A stretch of DNA of 64,000 nt from Ophiodon elongatus (taxonomy: Eukaryota; Chordata; Actinopteri; Perciformes; Hexagrammidae), in the NCBI GenBank assembly GCA_016806645.1, contig JACSYO010000079.1, forward strand, positions 114,501 to 178,500. The letters run 5' to 3'. The position numbers were made by a program, and so were the translations under genes. The notes beneath the pieces are model-generated. The model was not told where the DNA came from, searched no databases, and saw only the letters and a program-made list of their open reading frames with translations. Shown piece by piece: positions 39,801 to 51,461 of this stretch. Numbering within the stretch: the first letter of the stretch is position 1; each line of letters opens with the position of its first letter.

Positions 39801-40021
39801 TGCTAATGTCTCCGTAGGGAGTCGGTTGAGATGATTATATATATACAACAAGATGACATGAAATCATATAATTCCATAATAAGGTCTCAATGTGTGGGGA
39901 TTGCACCTTAGTTAGCTAAAATCCACACCAGGTAATTGCAGCCGTATGAGTGTGAATGTAATTCAGTTAGTTCAGTCTGGTGCAATTTCCTCTCTTTTAA
40001 AGCTTACCGCCTCATCTCTCT
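36874..40021. other. Intergenic, no gene seen
   Basis: Unique sequence. A 155-codon frame at 37,718-38,185 and its antisense have no domain. A-tract at 38,580-38,593. Small tandem copies of TGAAAATAATAACAGTA and TTAATGTG are seen at 39,300-39,366. Confidence 0.5.
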
Positions 40022-40055
40022 CACACACACAGACACACACACACACACACACACA
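40022..40055. repeat. (CA)n microsatellite
   Basis: A CA run of about 34 bp with one AG interruption. Confidence 0.93.
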
Positions 40056-43000
40056 CTCTCACAAATGCTCACTCCAAACTTATCTCCACATTTCAATGAG
40101 CCCAAACTAATTCACTTAAGGCTGACAAATCTTACAGCCATATGCAGCGCAAACAGTCAGCTCAGCTCAGCTCTTTTGACCACTGCTGCGTCATTTCCCC
40201 CCATGAGTTCATCAGTTCATCACTCCGAGGGGACCAAACCTCCCCCGTGCATTATGTATGCCCTCATAGACCTAATTGAAACTGAAAATGTTATGTTCCA
40301 CTCCGATGCTCTCCTAATAGGCTGGCTCTCAGTAACCAGGCTTGTGAGGCAATTACAAACCGAGAGCCGTGAGTCGAGATGAATCTTAAAGGGGTAGTGG
40401 GCACAGTGGGTGTGAGTGACTGTGTGTGTGTTTATACTGGGGGTCCTGGCCAGCTGAGAGAGCTGGAGAGAGGTGAAGCCTAACTGACTAACTAATTATA
40501 GATGTCCTTTTTTGGCTTTCGTCTTTATGCTTCCCACTGTTCTGTCTGGGTGAGGGAACTGAGCTCTGGCAGATCAGAAGAGATGCTTCGCTTCGTTGGC
40601 TCAGCTTGAAGGCTTCCAATCATAAACAACTGGGTGCCAAGTGAGAGCAGCCAAGGTTGCATCCTTATCCAACAATTTAAGGGGATGAAATTTGGGGCGC
40701 TTTCATGTTGGCAGTTTTATCTGAATCTGGGAGAAGTTTGCCTAAAACACTGGTTAATATAAACGCTGGAACAAGGCGCCACAAGTTCGGTTCCAGTCGA
40801 CCTGGGGTACGCTAAATGTGCAAAATGTGCAGTCAGAATCCAATTATTGCTCCGGCAGAAGTGGAATCATGTCTGCATTTTATGGGAAAAACAAAGTACC
40901 CGAACACTGCTATCTAGTTTCTAGTTCTTCTTTGATTCTTCATGGACTTTGAACGCCTTTCCGACTTCAAAATCTTTCTTTGGTAACTTCCTTACAAGTA
41001 TGAGTCACAAGCTCTTTTTTTTCATCCTCCACACAACCACTTCAGTCAAATGTTTGTGTGTGTAAACCTTTAGATATGGTCGGACAATGCTTTTTGCAAA
41101 CAAGTTCTTTTAAAAAAATAACCTGCCCTCGAAGAAGTACGTTTTGTTTAAGCCGGTCATTCACTTTTGGTTACGTAAGATCTGTGTGCACTTGTCAATA
41201 GTGCTAACAATCTCATTTCTTGGCAACAGTGGTAGACAGCTGCCCTTTACTGACAAAAGGACTGTAGCAGACCACCAGACGAGAACAAAAGAAAAGACGT
41301 CAGAAAGCAGACAAGGAGGGTTAAATGTAGGTGTGACAAAACTCTTGACTCTTACATACAAAGCCACTATGAAAATGGTATACAGTGAGCTTCTGATTTC
41401 CTATACTGTCCTCTATCCCTGCGACCTGGGGCAATTCTTTTTGTATAGGTGAACATCTATTACTGTCTCATGTAGCCTGAAACAAGAGAGCAGAGTTGGT
41501 CTGGTCCCCGCAGTTGTGAAGCTCCACAGAGAATTAATTAGAAAAGGTGGCTGTGGAAGAGCACGGGAAATGGGTCTGTACTCTGGTTCAGAGCTGTTAG
41601 CACAGCTGAAAGTGGTGCACAAGTTCAAACTAACATTTTACAAGTTCACAAAGTTCATACTTACTTCCTCTCTTTGTCAAAGGAGCACCTCAGTGTTGAC
41701 AGCAGCGCAGATGCTCATGTTCATAAGTCAGAGAATCCCAGAGACGTGGAATAATGTGAATTTTAAAGTCAGTTGCGAATCTCTTTAACAGCAGTGAAGG
41801 CATTTATACACACACAGTGAACTGTGCCTTAGTATCTGTTCTCTGTTTGAAAGGAGCAATGTGAAAAGTTCGAAGTAAAGATGACATTTGAGAGCAGGGG
41901 AAGCGAGGAGATGCACTGTCAACTTCTGTGGTGCGCTACTGACTGGAGCACGTCATGGTCGTATATCCGTTGGATGTTGATGGCACTTATTTTCCTTCCT
42001 TTGGAACAAACATCGTATAGCTTTGGCCATAGGGGGTGCTAGGGCATCAGGTATGGAGCAGTTAAATTATGGTTCACAATCAAAATCCTGGCCCAACGGT
42101 GCTCCTGATGTCCAGTCCGATTCTGGCTTAAGTCAGTGTTTCCCACTGTAGTGGGTTAAATGCATTAATCTGTTGCAAGAGGCTAGATTTGGGAAGTACT
42201 TGTTCTCTTGTAAACAATTTCGTGCTCTAGTAAACAATTTAATTGTAAACAAAGTGCTTGAATAGATATGAATTATGATGACACGCTGACGTGACGGGTG
42301 CAGGGAGCCCTATCCCGAGGTCCAGGCAAGGGGGTGCTATAAAGCTCAAGGCCAGACCTGTGAGCCCCCTTCATCGCAGGCCGTTATCGAGAGCCGGTCA
42401 CAGCACACCGTCAAGCCCCCTCCCAGCCTCTTATTGGATAAATGGTTTGTGATTTAAGTTCTGTCCCTTACCAGAATTCAAACTTTGGGAGGATCCATTG
42501 TGCTGTTGAGTTCGTATTCATAAAGTAAAAGCTAGTTTAGCTTGCAAACAATAGGACTGATTCCCTCTGGCTATTACTTTTCATAAATGCTTTTCAACAC
42601 CTGCTTAATGATCGGAAAGCTCCGAAAGATTCAGTTTTGCGTTCGTCCCACATAATGAAAAGTAGGATATCTGGCTAGCATTAGCTATCTTTTTTTTATG
42701 GGTTAAATTGCGCAGATGGAAAAAGAACAATGACAATGTCAAAATTCCCAGCAACGAGTAGTTATTTGACATCAGCACTCCATACATTACATGGTGATTC
42801 AAATCATGACACATATGGTGGACTGAGTCACAGGGTATTTGCTCAAATGAGTCACACAAGGGGCTAAGCAATAGCTAACCATGTCAGCCCCCCAGGCTGG
42901 TTAACTGCCTGTGGCAGTATTGAAGTGATATTACAAATCATTTTAGTTCACACAGATATTGCACCAATAAAAATTCAAATACAAGTACAGAGATTGTAAG

Positions 43001-43214
43001 TTGGAACAAAACATTCAAGCCCAAGGAGAGCACTATGTAGGAAGTGCTATCACTGAAGACACATCTTGTTTTGATTTATATAATCTAAATTGTTATGACA
43101 AAACACTGGCATATCTCAAGTTTAAGTTGCTAATGGGTGCTGTGATTCAACAATATATTTTCTTTGTCTGTAAAGTGTTGAGTACTGACTGCAATTCACA
43201 GAGAATAGATTGAC
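40056..43214. other. Intergenic, no gene seen
   Basis: Unique DNA. CAGTGTTTCCC at 42,135-42,145 looks like one hAT terminus, but no matching inverted end is found downstream. A GC-rich patch at about 42,290-42,435 holds GCTATAAAGCTC, which resembles a TATA box without any following gene. Confidence 0.4.
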
Positions 43215-43640
43215 TGTTTGCTATTTTCAGATGGCCAATAGTAGAGCACTAATTACTAATGAGGCAATGTCATTAAGAGAGAGCATCAACATGAGGGTAA
43301 TTTGATCTGCAAGGTCATTTAGAAATTAGCATTTGGCACACCGTCTCCTCAGATGAAGATTTTATTAACATACAGTAGGACATCAGACCTCAAAATGAAT
43401 TCCCTGCTTTCATTAGAATAACTAATACCTAAATCTTGTGCAGAGTGCAACTTACTGTCAGCTGCTTGAAATGCACTGTTGATTATCTTCCTTGGACTTT
43501 TCTTTCTCTTTCTCCTTTAATGTTTTCCATTAAGGCTTAATGGGAATGGCTGCAAATTGCACTGCCAAGAGAAGACACAAAACGGCACATTTACTAGGAA
43601 AACTGCCTGGAGGTTCAAATTAACGACCCGTGTTTCTAGA
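43215..43640. other. Candidate conserved non-coding element
   Basis: Repeat-free AT-rich block with homeodomain-type cores (CTAATTACTAAT at 43249-43260, then ATTAAGAGA, GAAATTAGCATTTG, TTAGAATAACTAAT and CATTAAGGCTTAATGGGAA). The texture is like that of developmental enhancers in vertebrate gene deserts. Judged by eye only. Confidence 0.25.
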
Positions 43641-45199
43641 GATATCCAGTGTCCTTATGTGTGAAACATACATACTTACATATGTGAAAAGGACATCTAT
43701 CTGTCTATCTGTATCTGTCTTGCGGTCTTTCTATCCATGTCTCTGTGTATCTATTTGTCTGAACTAAATGTTCAACCAATTATGTAAATCATTACCATGA
43801 TTCAAATCCTGGGTTTGTACGGCTCTCAGATCTCTGCCCAAATGACGTGCACTAAGTATTGTTTCCTGTTTGGACGGGAGCCAAAAATAGAGAGTTTTAA
43901 AAAAAACAGCACTCTAAAGAATATGATTAGTTGATTGCGGAAGGAAGCACCCTGAAGTATCTGGGTGAGAGCTGTCAAAAGGGTTGCTGAGTGGTTCTCG
44001 GAACCAAAAATGCAGCAGAAAATAACCCGTCCTACCACACAATATAACTGTTGAGCTAATCTCCTCTTCCTCCTCCTCCGCCACAATTACCCCCACAAAT
44101 TTGGATATATTATCTTAAGATGCAAAGAGAATAAAGGGGAGAACTTAAGATGATAAAGGGAGGAAAGACCGAAACAGGAAGACTGGAGGCAAAGAGAAAG
44201 GGGTACTGGTAAAGGAGTGCTGAAAGTATAAAAATATTGCATACACACACAATCACGCATGCACTCATGCAAAGCCCCACACAGGGAGCTAATGAAAAGG
44301 CAGTCTATTCACAGCTAACCTGAGCAGCCTACAGGATTAAGAACTACAAGGAAGGTGAAAGAGGGGGGGGGAAAGGAGAACAAGAGGTTCTGGATATTGG
44401 ATTGGGGGAAAAAAGGAGTACAATTCTGACAAGATGTGGAGTGGGTGCTGATATGTCAGCTTTTATTTCCATCCCCCTCCTGCAGCTCTCTCTGTCAGAA
44501 CAGGACTCATCTGCGAGGAGTGGAAGGAGGGGAGCCCAGTGAGGGGGACATTAGCCCTCAAGCGCTCACCAGAAGCCGCTGACACTCATCAGTCTAAGAG
44601 CCCTCCAGCTATGGCATGGCATCATCTTAGCAGTGACCTTGATTGATTGGTGCCAAAGACCTCCCATCCTTTCCAAACAAGCTCTAATGAGTTTTAATGC
44701 ATGGCTTCTAATAGGTATATTCTAACTGGCGTGAACATTGCCATATTGAGTAATTTTTTTTTTAAGTAATTTATCTGTTTAGGGCTTGTTAAAGTGGTAT
44801 TAAGCCACCAGTGACCTCTGTAGGACCAGAAGAAATTGCTCCAAGAACTCCAGAATGTGTCACTTCCCTTACCACTCTTACCATACTTTTGTAGCCTGTA
44901 AGATAGATGGACAACCCTGTGACATTGCACACAGCAAGGTCATTATAATCAATTCAATTTTCTTCCCTGGTTTTACGAGCAAACTTTAACAAAAATGAGC
45001 TCAAATGACCCCTCGATACATTGAACACCAATGACACGCTGGCAAATGGAGAAAGTTTATGTTATGCTTACCTGAATTCCTGGAGTAACTATCTATACCT
45101 ACAAGGTACTCCAATGACAATTTATCAGAGAGAATGGGGATTCTAGGTCAGAACATTTTAGTGTTTTTATGGATGGTAATGTTGGTGAGAAGATTGATG
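43641..45199. other. Intergenic, no gene seen
   Basis: Unique DNA with a degenerate TCTATCTG-rich patch at about 43,695-43,760. No supportable gene. Confidence 0.5.
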
Positions 45200-45450
45200 A
45201 GCGGGTCCACTTTGGTCCAGACTGAAATATCTCGACAACTTTTGAATGGATCTCCATTACATTTTGTATAAACATTCATGGTCCAGAGAGGATGACATTA
45301 ACTGACTTCCTCCTTTTCTTCTGAGGTTGGCATTTCTGTAAAATGTCTCATCCAGCACCATCATCAGTTCCAGCTTTTTTCTTTGGTTTATGGCCAAATA
45401 CCTGAAAAACTGATGATATCCCCTTCAGCATCAGCTGTATGTCTGCTAGT
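45200..45450 (+). repeat. Family A repeat copy 1
   Basis: Shares ACTTTGGTCCAGACTGAAAT, ATCTCGACAACTTTTGAATG, AACATTCATGGTCCAGAGAG, GGTTTATGGCCAAATACCTG and CTTCAGCATCAGCTGTATG with the copies at 56,620-56,805, 58,600-59,165 and 62,125-62,420. The family is a common spiny-rayed-fish repeat by my recall. No coding capacity is visible. Confidence 0.7.
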
Positions 45451-46793
45451 CCAAAATGTGAGATAATGAATGCATGACATTAGCAAGAAACTATACACAT
45501 GCATTACTGTCTAATATTTCTTATATTCTTTTTTTGCGATAATCTTGCTATTATCCCCAAATTAAGGTGTTCAATCTACCACAACTCAAATTCTGCATCT
45601 CTGTAGTCTTTAGGTTGTTTGTTGTAAAGTCCTTTGTTCTGGGAGATGAAGTGAATCAGCTGATTAGATGCCTTTTTGGATGACGAAGTTTGCATTTACG
45701 GTGGCTCTGAGTGATCAACCAACGCTCTAAAGGCTGCAGGCAACCGAACCTGTTCCTAAAACTAAAGTTTTGGAGTCTGTGTGTAAACTTTATGAGGTTG
45801 TGCTTCAAAATTCTGCCTCCTGGTTCCAAGGCTTTTAGTCTTGTTTGCAGTCCAGTGTAGTCCTTAACCTGGTCGGAGCTACTTTGCAAACAATATGATT
45901 GATTAGGGAGAGAGCTTCTGTTGAAATCAAAATAACAAGTATTGCCAAGAGAGTTGAGCTCTGAATGCCAGAAATGCAAGCTACTGCTATCATCCCTGTC
46001 ACACACAATATTACTGTCATTTTGTGCAATGGGGCAGTGAAAATCCTCCTTGTTTCTCCTTTTAAATGTCACAGGGTTGGGTTCAGCGCTGACAGCCACA
46101 GGTCCACTTGGCTCAAATGTGAAGTGTTGATCGGAAGCAGCTTCTCGTGAGCTTTACAGTGCCATTGACGTATTGATATTCAGTGACATTTGAATTCCTC
46201 AAGTTTCTCTTTTCTGTTTGTTTTTCCTTACCATATTCATTTGAGTTGATTCCTACATGCACTGCAACATAATGTTACTAAATAGATTGTTTAAGGGGGT
46301 TGTCCACAGTCAGTAATTGCCAATGATGTGGCAGTGTTTCAAGTAAAAACTGAAATCACCTATTTATACCTGTATACCTTTTATCTGTTATCAAGCAGGG
46401 TTATTCAGAGATATGCCAGAATGCATGATGAAAAATGTTATTTTTCATTTTTCCTCCGACTGACAGGTAGAGTGAAAAACGGCAACATGCCCCTGTGACA
46501 AATTGGTTCTACTGTACAATTCATATATTTTCTGGTTTTGATCATAGAAGCAATGCCCTGACATCCAGAGGTGTCCATCTTGCTGTACATTCTGGTCAAA
46601 GTTGAGAGAATAAAGCATGTTTTTTTTCCACATAACTGTAGGTGAATACTGTGAAATCCTGGATCTTTACAATATTTCCCAGTGTCAGGAAATGTTACCC
46701 CATGGTTGAGTGAACAAAATGTCAAAGGAGCTTAGCTGTAAGCCAACAACACAGCTCTTTATATGATTCTGTGGACCAAGTTATATCTTCACC
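45451..46793. other. Intergenic, no gene seen
   Basis: A 147-codon minus-strand frame at 45,656-46,099 is the longest uninterrupted one in the area, but it has no recognised domain and no neighbouring exon. Otherwise unique DNA. Confidence 0.45.
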
Positions 46794-46861
46794 ACAAGCA
46801 CGTCAATAGATCATGGCTGCTGTCAGCTACAACTATGATCTATTGACTGTTACTGCTTGTA
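46794..46861. repeat. Imperfect inverted repeat with pre-miRNA-like geometry
   Basis: GTCAATAGATCAT (46802-46814) pairs perfectly with ATGATCTATTGAC (46835-46847) across a 20-nt loop. Below this, ACAAGCA on the left pairs with TGCTTGT on the right after an asymmetric internal loop. The total is about 20 bp in a hairpin of about 65 nt. I do not recognise a known microRNA seed, and such folds also arise by chance or from transposon ends. Confidence 0.4.
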
Positions 46862-48173
46862 CTGCCAGCACTATTACTAATTCTGCTACATCTATTGCAA
46901 CTGTGTATGAACAATAAAAAAGCCTGAAAGATAATTCAAAACATGTGGAGAGAAAATATTAAGCAATCAAGCAAGCATTCCAAATGAAGCACTCATCATC
47001 CAATTAGACAAGAAGCAGCAGATGGCCGCGTGGTAGGGACAGCTGGTTTTGAGGTTTTCACTGTTTGTCTGTCCATCAGCGTGTCAATCATGTGCTGCTC
47101 TTCCTGACGCTCACACAAGTTTGAGATTGTCAAAATCGTCAGGAATGTGTCATGAGCACCGTGCATCACAGAGATGAGGAGTGATGTTACGGGTGTATGA
47201 TGAAGCAAGAGCTCCATCTAGTGTTACGGGTGCTTTCCACGATGAGCAGCTTTTAGTGCTTCTGGCCCAAAGGCTTCAAAGGAAAACCTTCAGATAGATG
47301 ATTACAACGTGATGTTTTAACACTCGGTTCTCAATCTAATCACCAGACTGCACTCAAAAAGATCTGTTGGTGCGGTAAAGATTTGGATGTTTACCAATTC
47401 AATCCAGTATATTGGTATGAAATGCACTCTTAGATGAGTACTCACTTTACTAAGACAGTTCAGTTCTGATATGCAATTTACACAGCTATATTGTGTTTGA
47501 TTTGGTAGAGTACAGTGAAATATAGTCTGTGTTTTTAGGATTTCATGTAAGTTTAACATATGGTGAAATTCAGTTTAGATTTTGGTTCATGCTAAGATTA
47601 GAATTTTATACAGGTAATAGTTAAAGGCCCAATTACCAGTTATAGTAACACTGTCTCGGGGCCCCATAATTCTAGAGGGTCCCAAAAACTTAAGGTTCAC
47701 AGCAGATCACTTGGCTTTTGATTAAATATATTGTAAATTTAACACAAAAATACAACTAAGGCAGGTCCTTTATAACCTAATCAGACACTAACACTTCTAT
47801 TATTGTATTTTACTTCATGCTACATTCACCCGGTAGATATTCATGAATAAATTGCTGTGGAGATGTCGTAGGGGACCAACAGCAAATGTTTACCCCATAA
47901 TCCTCAAAGTGGTTGATTCAGTAGTGAATAGACAAATGACACTATGTTATGCATTAGTCGTGTTGAGAACTACACCAAAATGGCACTGTGGAAATTAACT
48001 GTTGCCCTCATGTACAGTATTTGAAACAACAACAAAAAAGAGTTTGTAGGCGGTGCTGGATTATATTGTGTTTGTTTTCTTGTTTAAACCAGAAACTTGC
48101 GTCAGTCACCTTATTATAAGTCCAACTCATTGTCCAGTGAAATCAACAAGAGCCATAATGGAGGGTGGGAAAA
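46862..48173. other. Intergenic, no gene seen
   Basis: Unique AT-rich sequence without repeat signature or supportable frame. Confidence 0.5.
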
Positions 48174-48194
48174 ACACACACACACACACACACA
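48174..48194. repeat. (CA)n microsatellite
   Basis: A short CA run of about 21 bp. Overlapping plus- and minus-strand frames around it are composition artefacts. Confidence 0.9.
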
Positions 48195-50257
48195 TATGCA
48201 CAGAACTTCCACGTCTTATCAGCTTGAAGCAGTGGGAGTTCTGTTTTTCAGCCAAACCACTGCAAACATATGCTTATCTGAGCTTCACAAAACACCTCAA
48301 TATACTCTCACACACCAACCCAAACCCCCATCCCACACTCACTGTTTGTTTCAAAGTCAGGCTCCTGCTTGCACCGGCCTCATATGAGTTGCCAGCAAGG
48401 ATGGGAAAAAAAGGAGCTTGTAGGAAGAGGGGTTTGGTCTGTGAAGAATTAGGAATCAATGCATCAGGGCTGCCTTTGAACACCCGCTGCAGTGTCGGAT
48501 CCTGCAATTCAGAAGTGATGATGAAGAAAGGACAAATAGGCTAGGTTAGTTGAAATATAAAGTGAGGGTATAGACCGGAAATCACATAACCCAAGAGCAA
48601 TGCTGTTGAGAACAAAATATATGGATGTCCCTTTGACAAAGGTGAGATTAAAAAAAAATATACAGAGCTGGTGCTCGTGTTCTATCTATGATGTGCTGGT
48701 ACAGGAAGGATTTTGAAAAGGTTTGCTTGTGGTACTAAACTCCTTGTTCACAGCAGGGTCAACCCGGGAATTTCAGAGCTTACTCAACAAAGTGTCAACC
48801 TCAGTCCGTATTCGCCCCAAAATCAAATTCCAAATAGTTTCTTATAAGGATTTTTTTTTTTTTACTGAGCCAATGCAGGTGACACACCGATATATGGCGC
48901 CCTGAGCTTTTAGATGTCCTTCAGCATGCTGAGCTCCATTTGGCCCGACTGCGCACAGCAGGCAATTTTAGACATTTACTTGCCATTGCCTCCCATGGCC
49001 CCCACTCTGTTCCAGCTATCATGAGGGTGTCTCACTATCTTTACACATGAATTTGTCGACGGAAAAGGAAGGGGAAATTAAAGATAGATACCTTTGATCA
49101 TCACTTCTGTCCCAGTACAGACTGCAGAAGATTACAGAGAAGAAAAAAAAAGAAAGAAAATGAGTTAATCTGGCTTCTCAAAATGAGAATGAGGTCCATC
49201 TCTGTCTGCTGTAGATTAATAAGGAATAAGACTGCAGGTCAGAGATGATTAAGAGCGTAATGAGTCCAGAGAGTAGGGCGAGGGTGTAAGATGGTGCGAT
49301 CTTGGCACAGCCTCTAGCAGTCGTGTTGTGGTAATCTTATTTTTTTGTCTGGAGTTTTTGTAAGAATGTATTTAGTTATATTGTATAAGCTCATTTCAAT
49401 ATGGGAAACATAAGAGGAGGAAGCACAGGAAGAGTAGTACTGATGCAACTACTGCTAGTGCAGCTAATCAAAACAAATAAACCTACTCTTTCCCTTAATG
49501 ATGACTCAGGGTTGCCTATCATGTGATCGTGGTGATTAGCTTTGAATTAAACTAAATATGTTAAATACTTCAGAAACATTGACGCAAAAGCACATTAATG
49601 AAAACACAGGTACTTTGAAGATGAAAGGGATGAATATCTGACCTTATCTATTACTGTTCTACAACATGGATTGATAATATAACCAAATGTTTGTAACACT
49701 AAAGTTTTACTCTGACGATATAAAGGTCAAATTGTGTGTCTCTGTATCTGCTCCCTCCAGCCATAGTCACTGAACATCACATACTGTAAATCTGACAACA
49801 TTAAACTAGAAATGCCAAATATATAAATATGAATAATATTTTTCCTATCCGGTGACCTTGATGTTGAGAATTAAGTCATGGCGGCAGTCTGACAGTTTGA
49901 GCTGAGGCAGAGCTTTCTGTTGACACCCCACTGGTGACTCATAATTCGCCGTAGGATATTTTAAATTACAGACTACAGTAATTCTCAGCTCGGGAATGAT
50001 TGCCTTGCTTATTTCTTTCCCTAAGTATTAATATTTCACTGCCAAGCCATCCTGCAAACTGGCTTTAAAGTTATGAACTCGTTATTTATGACGGTCACAA
50101 AGACAAAACGCTGAAAGTTAAGATCATTTGGTCAGATGAGCTACTCTGGAAAATTGAAATTTGGGTAAATTTAATTCAGAGCTGAGGGATATTTGTGGAT
50201 GTGTCCAAGTGTCCACATAACTCTTGAGAAGGTGCATTAGGTGTTTTTCTTTTATTT
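48195..50257. other. Intergenic, no gene seen
   Basis: Unique DNA with homopolymer tracts (T-run at about 48,850-48,862, A/G-rich 49,140-49,160). No gene or transposon recognised. Confidence 0.5.
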
Positions 50258-50271
50258 ATAGTTTATATTAT
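50258..50271. repeat. Target-site duplication, left copy
   Basis: ATAGTTTATATTAT here is identical to 50866-50879 and brackets the LINE insertion between them. Confidence 0.93.
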
Positions 50272-50865
50272 AAACCAGGGAAACCGGGGCACCCTCCTGG
50301 AGCCAGACCCAGGAGGGGTGCTCGCCGGAGAGCGTCTGGCACCCATGGGACCCGGTCGGGCTCAGCCTGGAGAAACAACATGGAGCAGCCACCCTGTGGA
50401 CCCGCCACCCTGTAGACCCACCACCCTGTGGGACAAGCATCGGGGTCAGGTGCAATGCAGACCAGGCGGCGGGCCTGGGGCCTGGTCGAGCCGATCGCCG
50501 GAAGCATAGACTAGCTCGAGGGATGGGGAACGTCACCTCGCTAGCGGGGAAAGAGCCGGAGCTGGTGCGGGAGGTGGAGCGGTACCAGCTAGGTATAGTT
50601 GGCCTCACCTCCACGCACAGCACTGGCTCTGGAACCAAGCTCATGGAGAGGGGTTGGACTTTGTCCTTTTCTGGAGTTGCCCAGGGTGAGAGGATACTCA
50701 CGAGCCCCCGGCTGAGCGCCGCCATGTTGGAGTTTCTCTGACCTCGGGATCCCCCAGAATGAGTTTGGAAATGTTACGGGGGAGAGGGAAGTCTGGGTCC
50801 GCCTGCTTGGCCTGCTGCCACCGCAACCCGATCTCGGATAAGACAATGGATGGATGGATGGATGG
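50272..50865 (+). mobile_element. Internally deleted Rex3/RTE-like LINE
   Basis: A GC-rich 594-bp insert in AT-rich surroundings. The frame 50,523-50,741 reads GNVTSLAGKEPELVREVERY and on to IVGLTSTHSTGSGTKLMERG, WTLSFSGVAQGER and SPRLSAAMLEF. This is the start of the endonuclease of the Rex3/RTE-like LINEs common in fish. After about residue 72 it passes directly into the 3' end of such an element (GGGGGAGAGGGAAGTCTGGG, then CTGCTGCCACCGCAACCCGA) and the characteristic (TGGA)n tail at 50,847-50,867. Most of the endonuclease and all of the reverse transcriptase are missing. A perfect 14-bp duplication flanks it, so the present short form probably inserted as a unit by retrotransposition in trans. 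The insertion ends about 370 bp before the likely first exon of the transporter gene. Confidence 0.85.
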
Positions 50866-50879
50866 ATAGTTTATATTAT
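50866..50879. repeat. Target-site duplication, right copy
   Basis: Exact second copy of ATAGTTTATATTAT, immediately after the TGGATGGA tail. The match over 14 bp shows a fairly recent insertion. Confidence 0.93.
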
Positions 50880-51233
50880 CTAATATTTCTTTGATTAAAA
50901 CAGTGTTGAATTATTTTCTGCATCACTCGTATTGTTTTGGACTCCACTGGCTACTGGTGGCAGAAGCTAAACAGGCACAGCGTATGTACACACTGTGTGT
51001 GTGAGGCAGCATGGTGGGTACACCTGCACGGAGACACGGACTCATACATATTCCTCTGCTTGACTTCCACCCCTTCCTCAATAGCTGCAGGAATGAGGGG
51101 GTTTTGTATAAAGACAGAGGAGGAGACAGTATTTATTATAACCCGCTGGAGCCCCAGAGGCTTCCCACCTCATACTTCATCATAATGCCTTACAGCCTCA
51201 CATTTCTTTTTTTTTTCCTCTGTCTCACCGTAG
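50880..51233. other. Upstream region of the SLC19 gene
   Basis: No clear TATA box or CpG-rich promoter is seen. At 51,205-51,233 a T-rich tract runs into CTCTGTCTCACCGTAG, a good 3' splice acceptor. The translated exon therefore probably starts at 51,234, and an untranslated first exon and the promoter lie further upstream, position unknown. Confidence 0.4.
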
Positions 51234-51258
51234 AAAACTTCAGAGGAGAGAAACAACA

Positions 51259-51351
51259 ATGGCAAAGCAGGTGACTCGGTGTTCACAATCAGTCTCACCT
51301 TGGCCTTATCTGACGCTTCCATATCTCAAAAGATTAAACTGCCTAAATTAG
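51259..51351 (+). promoter_or_regulatory. Upstream ORF in the putative 5' leader
   Basis: ATG at 51259 in strong context (A at -3, G at +4) opens a 30-codon frame ending at TAG 51349-51351, out of frame with the transporter. If this part is in the mRNA, ribosomes would meet it first and translation of the transporter would need leaky scanning or reinitiation. This is inference from sequence only. Confidence 0.4.
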
Positions 51352-51461
51352 ACTGTGCTCTCGCCGGACACGGCGAGACGTCCCTGGGGAGCCGGAGAGG
51401 AACGATGGGTTTTTGCTGGAGCGGAGAGTGTGGCAGCAGGCCTTGCTGGGCAGGCCATTAT

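Noticed and set aside
42135..42145. CAGTGTTTCCC, a possible hAT terminus
   Set aside because: No inverted partner or 8-bp duplication was found, so an element cannot be defined.
42290..42435. GC-rich patch with GCTATAAAGCTC as a promoter
   Set aside because: No open frame, exon or downstream gene follows; a TATA-like word alone is not evidence.
45656..46099. 147-codon minus-strand open frame
   Set aside because: No recognisable domain, no adjoining exon or promoter, and length within chance for this much sequence.
50252..50725. 157-codon minus-strand open frame
   Set aside because: Antisense of the GC-rich Rex3/RTE-like insert. The sense strand gives recognisable endonuclease sequence.
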